In this document: positions 56,930 to 64,000 of the stretch, piece by piece
Layout: the number at the start of each line of letters is the position of its first letter
Position numbering within the stretch: position 1 is the first letter of the stretch
NCBI RefSeq assembly: GCF_021726515.1
Contig: NZ_JAKKCJ010000001.1
Span: 992,001 to 1,056,000 of the forward strand
Source of the DNA: Vibrio sp. CK2-1
Lineage (GTDB): Bacteria > Pseudomonadota > Gammaproteobacteria > Enterobacterales > Vibrionaceae
DNA length: 64,000 nucleotides
Direction: 5' to 3'
Notes under the pieces: model-generated
Told to the model about the DNA's origin: nothing
What the model saw: the letters and a program-made list of their open reading frames with translations, nothing else
Databases searched by the model: none
Position numbers and translations under genes: made by a program

Positions 56930-57415
56930 TTCTATCTCCCAATAAATCATGACAAATCAAAGAGTACGCTGTTCAAATGCACCCTAAGCACATGATTATG
57001 CAGCCTCAATTAATCATGCTATTGAGTAAACTTAATCTTAATTATTAAGTTCGTAGAGCCAAATAGTTCAATTTATGACCTGTGGTTATTTTTAGAAGAA
57101 AATTAATGTATCTCACCATGTGTGTTGCATGTTTTTTCAAATTCACACGCAAAAATAATGAGGTATTTAATGCAATCGTTTGGCTAAAAAGACGTGATAT
57201 TGAAAAGAGAGAAGTTCTAAAATTAGCAATCGTTTCCTTAAAATAAAGTGAGATCTAGGCATCTTTTTTCACTCACTTGGTTTGACTTGAGCTCGTTATA
57301 TTTCGACTATGAATACCTAATTAAACCTTACAGACTTTAGCTTGCCACCTTGATGTCGCTTAGCTGAGTTATTTTTCTTCTGTTATTTCATTTCAATTAT
57401 TAGATAGGGTTATAC
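56930..57415. promoter_or_regulatory. chitinase/tal divergent promoter region
   Basis: No gene is visible in these 486 bases. Two related 14-bp elements, TGCAATCGTTTGGC (57171-57184) and AGCAATCGTTTCCT (57225-57238), lie 54 bp apart. They resemble Cra/LacI-family half-symmetric operators upstream of transaldolase. Confidence 0.45.
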
Positions 57416-58366
57416 ATGAGTAGTAAATTAGAACAGCTTCGCGCACTCACTACCGTTGTTGCAGATACTGGTGACATTGATGCCATCGCAAAATACCAAC
57501 CTCAAGATGCCACCACTAACCCATCATTGATTTTAAAAGCGGCGCAAATTGAAAACTATTCACGCCTGATTGATCAATCTATCGCTTATGCCAAAGCGCA
57601 AAGCGACGATGCAGACCGACAAGTGCAAGATACTTGTGACATGCTAGCGGTAACGATTGGTCAAGAGATCTTAAAAGTGATTCCGGGTCGTATTTCAACT
57701 GAAGTAGACGCTCGTCTTTCATACGATACTGAAGGCAGTGTGACTAAGGCTCGCCAGCTAATCAAAATGTACAACGATGCTGGTATTACTAACGACCGTA
57801 TTTTGATTAAACTGGCTTCGACTTGGGAAGGCATTCGCGCAGCGGAAATTTTAGAAAGTGAAGGCATCAACTGTAACCTCACTCTACTCTTCTCTTTCGC
57901 TCAAGCACGTGCCTGTGCTGAAGCTGGTGTTTACTTAATCTCACCGTTTGTTGGTCGCATTATGGACTGGCACAAGGCGAAAGAAGGTCGTGATTTTGAA
58001 GCGAGTGAAGATCCTGGTGTTAAATCGGTTACCAGTATCTACAACTACTACAAGCAACATGGCTACGAAACGGTAGTAATGGGCGCAAGCTTCCGTAATA
58101 CCGGTGAGATTTTAGAACTTGCTGGTTGTGATCGCTTAACTATCAGCCCTCAGTTGTTGCAAGAGCTGGAAGATAGCCAAGGTGAAGTGGTGCAAAAACT
58201 GAAACCTGCGCAAAGCATTCAAGCTCAACCAGAAAAAATGACGCACGCTGAGTTCTTGTGGGAGCACAACCAAGATCCGATGGCAGTTGAAAAACTAGCT
58301 GAGGGCATCCGCGCTTTTGCTGTCGACCAAGGCAAACTAGAAGCTATGATTAAAGCGAAACTATAA
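57416..58366 (+). CDS. tal: transaldolase
   Basis: 316 residues, the TalA/TalB length. Family blocks are [26 protein letters not shown] near the N-terminus, the Schiff-base lysine in [11 protein letters not shown] and [18 protein letters not shown]. It transfers a dihydroxyacetone unit in the pentose phosphate pathway. This links to the ribose operon, but the gene is separate. Two possible operators lie upstream; a terminator hairpin follows. Confidence 0.96.
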   Translation: MSSKLEQLRALTTVVADTGDIDAIAKYQPQDATTNPSLILKAAQIENYSRLIDQSIAYAKAQSDDADRQVQDTCDMLAVTIGQEILKVIPGRISTEVDARLSYDTEGSVTKARQLIKMYNDAGITNDRILIKLASTWEGIRAAEILESEGINCNLTLLFSFAQARACAEAGVYLISPFVGRIMDWHKAKEGRDFEASEDPGVKSVTSIYNYYKQHGYETVVMGASFRNTGEILELAGCDRLTISPQLLQELEDSQGEVVQKLKPAQSIQAQPEKMTHAEFLWEHNQDPMAVEKLAEGIRAFAVDQGKLEAMIKAKL

Positions 58367-58415
58367 TCCTACAACACCAAGATCTAGGAGATGTTGCCCT
58401 AGGTTTACCTTGCTA

Positions 58416-58442
58416 AAATGGTCAGTTAATCACTGGCCATTT
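58416..58442 (+). terminator. Rho-independent terminator of tal
   Basis: The stem AAATGGTCAG / CTGGCCATTT has one G-T pair, followed by TTTT. It overlaps the start region of the next gene's leader. Confidence 0.7.
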
Positions 58443-58461
58443 TTTGTTTATCGGAGTGCTT

Positions 58462-58893
58462 ATGTATCTATATCCTACTATTTTGGTCGCCATTAACCCA
58501 AACGACTTACATGCCAAACAGCTTGTCTTTAAAGCTGCAACCGTGGCTAAGCAAAACCAAGCAGAACTTCACCTTGCTTATGTCGAAAAAGGCATTTTCA
58601 ATATTCAGTATCTTTATCGAGATGAAGGATTGTTTAATTTTCATCCAGGCAAAGAACTTGAACTCATTCAACAGTTGCATGAGTTAAGCCAATCAAGCCC
58701 TTACCCTGTAAAAAATATCCACTTTGCTGCTGGGGAAGTCATTAAACACTTAGAAGATTTAATTGAAGAAGTTGAAGCGAAGCTTGTGGTTGTCGGCCAT
58801 AAAAATAAACTCACTCACTTTTTTGGTGGTATTGAAGACAATTTGTCCGCCGATCTGCAGTGCGATATCTTACAAATACACAGTTTTGATTAA
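58462..58893 (+). CDS. universal stress protein (single UspA domain)
   Basis: 143 residues from the ATG at 58462, which has CGGAGTG upstream. One UspA fold: YPTILVAINPND at the start, and EAKLVVVGHKNKLTHFFGG where the ATP-binding GxxG(x9)GS motif should be. The motif is only partly kept, so ATP binding is uncertain. It lies between tal and a SulP/Usp operon and may be regulated by stress. Confidence 0.82.
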   Translation: MYLYPTILVAINPNDLHAKQLVFKAATVAKQNQAELHLAYVEKGIFNIQYLYRDEGLFNFHPGKELELIQQLHELSQSSPYPVKNIHFAAGEVIKHLEDLIEEVEAKLVVVGHKNKLTHFFGGIEDNLSADLQCDILQIHSFD

Positions 58894-59248
58894 TGTTTTC
58901 ATAGCTTAATTCAGATAGTCCTTACGAATAGTGCGACAATTTTTTATTCCTTAGTTAATAAAATTGTTATATATTCCAAGCACTATTTGCAATACATAAG
59001 GTAAAGTACTTTGCTTGTTACGCCGCCCTAGACGTACACCCTCCCAAAAGTCACCACTTTTCGCGTGACACTTTTATGCCGTTTCCACGGTAGGTACTTT
59101 GATATAAATATCAGAGTCACCACTATTACACACAAATAACATCTCAAAAAACTGTACATACTGCCATGCTCGCAGAAAGACTACTCATGTCTGTCTTTTC
59201 TCGCATGCTGTCTGTCAGGTTATTTACAAGTACATAATAAGGATTTCT
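58894..59248. promoter_or_regulatory. promoter region of the SulP-Usp operon
   Basis: No gene is visible in these 355 bases. It should contain the promoter of the SulP gene. The tract AAGTCACCACTTTTCGCGTGACACTT forms a partial inverted repeat. No specific regulator site is recognised. Confidence 0.4.
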
Positions 59249-60736
59249 ATGCTTGAAAAAATGAAAGTAGAATGGTTCTCGAACATTCGAGGCGATCTAC
59301 TGGCTGGTATTGTTGTTGCACTAGCCTTAATTCCCGAAGCCATCGCCTTTTCGATTATTGCCGGTGTTGACCCTAAAGTCGGTTTATATGCTTCTTTTTG
59401 TATCTCAGTCATTATTGCTATTGTGGGTGGTCGCCCAGGTATGATCTCTGCGGCAACCGGTGCAATGGCGCTACTCATGGTCACTCTGGTAAAAGAACAT
59501 GGATTAGAGTACCTACTCGCGGCAACACTACTCACCGGTGTATTACAAATTCTTGCCGGCTATTTGAAACTTGGCAGCCTAATGCGTTTTGTTTCTCGCT
59601 CCGTTGTCACCGGCTTTGTAAACGCGCTAGCTATTTTGATTTTTATGGCGCAACTACCAGAACTCACCAACGTTACATGGCATGTTTATGCAATGACGGC
59701 TGCCGGCTTAGCGATTATTTACCTTTTCCCTTACCTACCTTTTGTCGGTAAAACCATTCCCTCGCCTTTAGTTTGCATTGTGGTATTAACCGCTATTGCG
59801 ATCTCTTTTGGAATTGATATTCGTACCGTAGGCGATATGGGGCAACTACCTGATACTTTACCTATCTTCTTATGGCCAGATGTTCCTCTTAACCTTGATA
59901 CTCTACTGATTGTTTTGCCTTACTCTGTAGGTTTAGCGGTGGTTGGTTTATTAGAGTCGATGATGACTGCTACCATTGTGGATGATTTAACCGACACCAA
60001 AAGTAACCGTAACCAAGAATGTAAAGGCCAAGGTATTGCCAACATCGGAGCTGGTTTAATGGGTGGCATGGCTGGTTGTGCGATGATTGGTCAATCTATG
60101 ATTAATATAAAATCTGGTGGTCGTGGACGTCTTTCTACATTTTCTGCTGGGGTCTTTTTGATCATCATGGTGGTTTTCTTAGATGATTGGCTGAAACAAA
60201 TCCCAATGGCGGCCCTTGTCGCGGTAATGATCATGGTGTCTATCGGTACTTTCTCTTGGAGCTCGATTAAAGATCTCAAAAAGCACCCTCTATCGACCAA
60301 CATTGTGATGGTCGTGACGGTTATTGTGGTTGTCGCCACGCATAATTTAGCTTTAGGTGTGCTAGCAGGAGTCTTGTTAGCGACGCTATTCTTCGCCAAC
60401 AAAATCGGTCGTTTTATGGTGGTGAAATCAGACATAACCGACAATGGCGTACGTAAATATCAAGTCGTAGGGCAAGTGTTCTTCGCTTCTTCTGAGCAAT
60501 TAACTGAATCGTTCGATTTCAAAGAAGTAGTTGATAAAGTGGTTATTGACTTAACTCATGCACACTTTTGGGATATCACCTCGGTCTCTTCACTCGATAA
60601 AATCGTCATCAAATTCCGTCGTGAAGGCGCTGAAGTGGAAATTATTGGCATGAGCGAAGCAACAGAAACCATTGTCGACAAGTTTGGCGTTCATAACGAT
60701 CCCAAAGAAGTTGAAAAATTGATGGCTGGTCACTAA
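59249..60736 (+). CDS. SulP family inorganic anion transporter with STAS domain
   Basis: 495 residues. About ten to twelve membrane segments occupy residues 10-385. The first includes [34 protein letters not shown], the SulP hallmark. A C-terminal STAS domain includes [23 protein letters not shown]. The SulP family moves sulfate, bicarbonate or dicarboxylates. A Usp gene 10 bp downstream argues for regulated or stress-linked uptake. The substrate is not known; bicarbonate is a candidate. Confidence 0.9.
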   Translation: MLEKMKVEWFSNIRGDLLAGIVVALALIPEAIAFSIIAGVDPKVGLYASFCISVIIAIVGGRPGMISAATGAMALLMVTLVKEHGLEYLLAATLLTGVLQILAGYLKLGSLMRFVSRSVVTGFVNALAILIFMAQLPELTNVTWHVYAMTAAGLAIIYLFPYLPFVGKTIPSPLVCIVVLTAIAISFGIDIRTVGDMGQLPDTLPIFLWPDVPLNLDTLLIVLPYSVGLAVVGLLESMMTATIVDDLTDTKSNRNQECKGQGIANIGAGLMGGMAGCAMIGQSMINIKSGGRGRLSTFSAGVFLIIMVVFLDDWLKQIPMAALVAVMIMVSIGTFSWSSIKDLKKHPLSTNIVMVVTVIVVVATHNLALGVLAGVLLATLFFANKIGRFMVVKSDITDNGVRKYQVVGQVFFASSEQLTESFDFKEVVDKVVIDLTHAHFWDITSVSSLDKIVIKFRREGAEVEIIGMSEATETIVDKFGVHNDPKEVEKLMAGH

Positions 60737-60746
60737 GGAGAGAACT

Positions 60747-61598
60747 ATGAATAAGATTATTACCTGTATCGATGGCTCAACTTATGCCAATGCTGTCTGT
60801 CAAAGTGGGATTTGGGCTGCGAATAAGCTCGATAAAACCCTACTATTTTTACATGCGATTGAAAAAAACAATCAATCCACCAGCGAAGATTTGAGTGGCG
60901 CAATTGGCCTTGGTGCACGTTCTTCATTATTAAAAGATATGGCATCGCTAGACGAACAAAGAAGCAAGCTCGCGGTAGAAGTTGGCAAAGATATGCTCAC
61001 CCATGCTTCTCAGATTGCAGCAGAACAAGGTTGCCAGGCGGTAGAACAAACTCAACGTTACAGCCACATCGTAGAAGCCATTCTTGATCTAGAGTTTGAA
61101 GCTAGACTGATTGTCATTGGCCGCTCAGGTGAAGATCACGATAAAGGGTTTAAAAAGCTTGGTTCGAATATCGAAAAGGTCATTCGTCAAGCTCACACTC
61201 CTATCCTCATTACCAATAAGGAATTTAGCGAGCCTAAAAGTTTTATGTTGGCTTATGATGGACGTGAAACCGCAGATAAAGCGGTGCAACGTGTGATTGA
61301 CGGAGGGTTATTACATGGCCTTACTTGCCACCTAGTGACAGTAAAAAATAACCAAAATGACTTAGCGGATAAATTCAAACAAACTGAAGCTTTGTTAATT
61401 GAAAATGGCTTTAACGTTAAGTCTCAATTTTTAGAAGGTAATGTGTTTGATTCTCTGATGGATTACAAAAGAGATAATGAAGTAGACATGTTGGTGATGG
61501 GTGCTTTCTCGCACTCTAAACTTGCACAAATATTTCTAGGCAGTAACACCCTAAAAATGTTGGAGCATACTCACTTGCCATTATTGATTTTGCGTTAG
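60747..61598 (+). CDS. tandem universal stress protein
   Basis: 283 residues with two UspA domains, as in UspE-type proteins. The first is MNKIITCIDGSTYANAV to LIVIGRSGEDHDKGFKKLGSNIEKVIRQ. The second ends with VMGAFSHSKLAQIFLGSNTLKMLEHTHLPLLILR, which keeps the ATP-binding GxS motif. It follows the SulP gene by 10 bp with AAGGAGAG, so it is in the same operon. It is cytoplasmic and may sense energy or stress state for the transporter (inference). Confidence 0.9.
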   Translation: MNKIITCIDGSTYANAVCQSGIWAANKLDKTLLFLHAIEKNNQSTSEDLSGAIGLGARSSLLKDMASLDEQRSKLAVEVGKDMLTHASQIAAEQGCQAVEQTQRYSHIVEAILDLEFEARLIVIGRSGEDHDKGFKKLGSNIEKVIRQAHTPILITNKEFSEPKSFMLAYDGRETADKAVQRVIDGGLLHGLTCHLVTVKNNQNDLADKFKQTEALLIENGFNVKSQFLEGNVFDSLMDYKRDNEVDMLVMGAFSHSKLAQIFLGSNTLKMLEHTHLPLLILR

Positions 61599-61776
61599 TA
61601 TCTCCGATTAATGCAGATCAACGTTGACTAGATAAAGAGTAGCACCTTAGGCGACTCTTTCTTCTTTCGTGAATATCCAATACATAGTGGCAAATAAACT
61701 AATAGTGATACTAAACTAGTAGGGACAACAAGCTAATACCAGCCTATCACGCGATCTATTATCACACGAGCCACTA
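61599..61776. other. convergent intergenic region
   Basis: Between the Usp gene and the HAD gene end. It contains no gene. A palindromic ACTAGT (61720 region) and short T-runs are seen, but no strong terminator. Confidence 0.35.
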
Positions 61777-62439
61777 TCAAACACTCCATTCCAACACTTG
61801 CCAGTTTTCTGGATCAGAATGGGCTTTTAAAGCTGGGCAGGGATTCACTAAATACGCATAATCGGCAAACTCACACAAAGGTAAATCATTGATTGAATCA
61901 GTATAGAAGTGGATTTCGGAAAATCGTTCTGGCTGTCGCTTAATCCATTCTTTTAATCGCAATACTTTTCCTTCACGATAGCTGGGAATACCGGAAATCT
62001 CAGGCGTATAGCAACCTTGCTTGGTCACCAAGTCGATCCCTAAAGCATGGGGGATTCCAAGATGACGCCCGACGACGCTCACTAAAAATGACACGCTAGC
62101 GGAAATGATCACCATCTGCGCTTGTTGCTGTTTAAGCTGTTCAATCAAGCCTTTCGATTGAGAAAACTGCTTAGCTAAGATCTCTTCCACCACGCACTCT
62201 TCCACCAGCTGATTCACCTCTTCAACCGGCAAACTCGCTAAAGGGGCAATCGAGAACTCTAGATAATCTTGCATATCCATTTTCCCTTGTGCATACAGAC
62301 TCATCAAACGCTTGTCTTGCTCAAGAAAATTCGGATCTTTGATGATGCCTTTACGCACTAAAAAAGCATTCCATAACATCGCACAATCAGCATCTATTAA
62401 CGTCTCATCCATATCAAAGACATACAAAGGTTGTGTCAT
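61777..62439 (-). CDS. HAD-IB family phosphatase (SerB-like)
   Basis: 220 residues from the ATG at 62439. The nucleophile motif is VFDMDETLID. Motif II is VIISASVSFLVS, and motif III/IV is HFYTDSINDLPLCEFADY. HAD-IB members include phosphoserine and phosphoethanolamine phosphatases. Its start lies one base after the ABC ATPase stop, so the phosphatase may act on the imported substrate. The substrate is unknown. Confidence 0.88.
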   Translation of the reverse strand: MTQPLYVFDMDETLIDADCAMLWNAFLVRKGIIKDPNFLEQDKRLMSLYAQGKMDMQDYLEFSIAPLASLPVEEVNQLVEECVVEEILAKQFSQSKGLIEQLKQQQAQMVIISASVSFLVSVVGRHLGIPHALGIDLVTKQGCYTPEISGIPSYREGKVLRLKEWIKRQPERFSEIHFYTDSINDLPLCEFADYAYLVNPCPALKAHSDPENWQVLEWSV

Positions 62440-62440
62440 C

Positions 62441-63460
62441 TTAAGCACCCACAGGTTGAATTTCATTGAGATTAAAGAGTAGCTCAAGCGAACTCCCTTC
62501 TGGCATCAAGCGCTCAGATGAACGGTTTAATAAATCAACCGTCAATTCACACTCATCCACCGCCACTTGGTAACGAATAATATTACCTAATAATTGATGA
62601 CTTTTAATCACCCCTTGTCGTGGCGAAGAGATATGTTGCGCATACTGACGCCCTTCTTCTTTGACATATATCGACTCAGGACGGATTGCTACTTTACTTA
62701 TCGTGTCAAGGTCAAACAAGGCTTTAGAACAGCTGCCATCAATCAGGTTATAGTGCCCCATAAAACCGGCTACAAACTCATTGGCAGGTTGGGTATAAAT
62801 CTCTTCAGGCGATCCCGCCTGTACTATTTCACCCTGGTTCATCAAGAAAATACGATCAGACATGATCATCGCCTCTTCCTGATCGTGAGTGACAAAAATC
62901 GTAGTCAAATTCATCTCTTTTTGAATATCGCGAATTTGTTGGCGTAAATGCTTACGAATTTTGGCATCCAATGCCGATAATGGCTCATCCAACAATAAAA
63001 TTCTCGGCTTCACGACCAAAGCACGCGCTAATGCTACACGCTGGCGCTGACCGCCTGATAATTGATGTGGATACTGTTTCTCTTTACCTTTTAAATCCAC
63101 TAACTCAATCACTTGGCTCACCAGTTTAGCCACCTCACCGGAAGCTACTTTTTTCATTTTCAGCCCAAAAGCAATATTGCCCTCAACGGTCATATTCGGA
63201 AACAAAGCATACGACTGAAACACCATACCAATGCCACGCTCTTGTGGTGATTGGTGAGTAATGTTTTCACCATTGACCCAAATCTCACCTTGATCGACCG
63301 GATTTAATCCTGCAAGGCTACGCAACAAGGTTGATTTACCACAGCCACTTGGCCCTAAAAGCGTAATAAATTCGCCTTGTTCAATGGTAAAATCCACATT
63401 CTCAAAAACAGTATTGTCGCCAAATGATTTGGTTAATTGTTTTGCAGTAACGTAACTCAT
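62441..63460 (-). CDS. ABC importer ATP-binding protein (2-aminoethylphosphonate/polyamine-type)
   Basis: 339 residues from the ATG at 63460, which has GGAG upstream. The ABC domain has Walker [25 protein letters not shown], Walker B LLLDEPLSALD and VTHDQEEAM. A C-terminal TOBE-like domain follows. The match is to PhnT-type or PotA/FbpC-type ATPases. It overlaps the permease by 4 bp (ATGA) and is coupled to a HAD phosphatase downstream. An organophosphonate or phosphoester substrate is a reasonable guess. Confidence 0.85.
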   Translation of the reverse strand: MSYVTAKQLTKSFGDNTVFENVDFTIEQGEFITLLGPSGCGKSTLLRSLAGLNPVDQGEIWVNGENITHQSPQERGIGMVFQSYALFPNMTVEGNIAFGLKMKKVASGEVAKLVSQVIELVDLKGKEKQYPHQLSGGQRQRVALARALVVKPRILLLDEPLSALDAKIRKHLRQQIRDIQKEMNLTTIFVTHDQEEAMIMSDRIFLMNQGEIVQAGSPEEIYTQPANEFVAGFMGHYNLIDGSCSKALFDLDTISKVAIRPESIYVKEEGRQYAQHISSPRQGVIKSHQLLGNIIRYQVAVDECELTVDLLNRSSERLMPEGSSLELLFNLNEIQPVGA

Positions 63461-64000
63461 GCTGTTGCTCCGCGGCTGAAACGACTTGCCAACCAAGTCA
63501 ATACAAAGATAAAGATGAAGTAAGTGATCACCAGTGCAGAGGTAAAGTGACCACTGGTTTGTCGCATGTTGAAGAGATAAATTTGTAGCGTTTCATAACG
63601 CGTTCCCACCAAAATATTGGCAAAAACAAACTCACCTAATAAAAAAGAGAAAGACAAAAACAACGATGCCATTAAGCCTTTCTTCAAGTTCGGTAAGATG
63701 ATCAGTAAAAACGCTTTGCTGGTACTCGCACCTAACAAATGCGCGGCATCCATCAAGTCGTGCAGATTGATCGATTCAAAGCTATTGGCAATGGCGCGAT
63801 ACATAAATGGCACTGCAATAGTGAAGTAGGTGCCGACTAAAATCCATGGCGTCCCCACTAACGACCAATCGCTGTCTGCATACAATTGCAACAAACCCAC
63901 CGATGACACCACTGGCGGTACGGCGAACGGTAGCAAGATCATAATATTCATGACCTTATCCAGCTTTGGAAAGTAATAAAACACTACGAAAATTGCCGGT
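63457..64000 (-). CDS. ABC importer permease (partial, runs off the right edge)
   Basis: At least 181 residues at the C-terminal end of a BPD_transp_1 permease. The EAA loop is DAAHLLGASTSKAFLLIILPNLKKG. Five membrane segments are visible. The frame stays open to the window edge, so the true start is outside; the GTG at 63984 is an internal valine codon. It belongs to the same operon as the ATPase and phosphatase genes downstream. Related importers have two permease genes. Confidence 0.88.
   Translation of the reverse strand, partial: PAIFVVFYYFPKLDKVMNIMILLPFAVPPVVSSVGLLQLYADSDWSLVGTPWILVGTYFTIAVPFMYRAIANSFESINLHDLMDAAHLLGASTSKAFLLIILPNLKKGLMASLFLSFSFLLGEFVFANILVGTRYETLQIYLFNMRQTSGHFTSALVITYFIFIFVLTWLASRFSRGATA

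Overview
The window looks like chromosomal DNA of a Vibrio or close relative in the Vibrionaceae. This rests on the AT-rich base composition, many products closest to Vibrio versions (FabV, SpeG, NrdDG, YaeR-type GloA2), gene neighbourhoods such as ybbP-ybbA/tesA and rbsDACBKR, and two integron attC sites of the Vibrio type. The species is not assigned. There is no rRNA, tRNA, CRISPR array, insertion sequence or prophage in the window.

1-4.6 kb, all minus strand: a formate/nitrite-type channel, a membrane-anchored PP2C phosphatase/Ser-Thr kinase, and the start of a c-type cytochrome that runs off the left edge. The cytochrome has a duplicated helical module with LTxxQ-like motifs and an apparent frameshift in its signal peptide. 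4.6-9.8 kb is an accessory island. It holds a Fic toxin with an upstream antitoxin that fuses a winged helix to a YhfG-like inhibitor, an EEP-family membrane protein, two attC sites, one cassette gene of unknown function, and a tight three-gene operon (HNH nuclease, unknown protein, small nucleotidyltransferase). No integrase is present, so this resembles a CALIN (attC cluster lacking an integrase).

9.8-21.4 kb: mogA, a glucosylglycerate compatible-solute cluster (GpgS, phosphatase, GH13_18 phosphorylase and a 56-residue ORF coupled to it), modABC molybdate uptake, cobQ, gloA2, a lipoprotein retropepsin and an aromatic aminotransferase. 21.5-25.4 kb: anaerobic nucleotide reduction (nrdDG) with a perfect FNR site and an NrdR-like box, then a secreted EEP nuclease. 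25.4-28.3 kb: a degraded dispersed repeat, a RES/Xre toxin-antitoxin pair and a FAD oxidoreductase. 28.7-38.3 kb: ybbP-ybbA divergent from tesA, fabV, an ABC-class ATPase, a YgjP metalloprotein, an outer-membrane barrel and a NUDIX hydrolase.

38.4-44.5 kb: the complete ribose operon rbsDACBKR with two identical palindromic operators flanking a promoter. 44.6-52.7 kb: rlmF, aroG, a PL15-like oligoalginate lyase, a small lipoprotein/chalcone-isomerase-like pair, a 26-residue ORF with its own terminator, a cold-shock gene with a long leader and lplA. 52.8-64 kb: a proline iminopeptidase, two GNAT acetyltransferases (one is SpeG), a GH18 chitinase, transaldolase, UspA-family proteins around a SulP transporter, and the end of an ABC importer operon with a HAD phosphatase that runs off the right edge.

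Together the genes suggest a facultatively anaerobic, salt-adapted marine bacterium that uses ribose, chitin and alginate. All functions are inferred from sequence recognition by eye; no database search was run.
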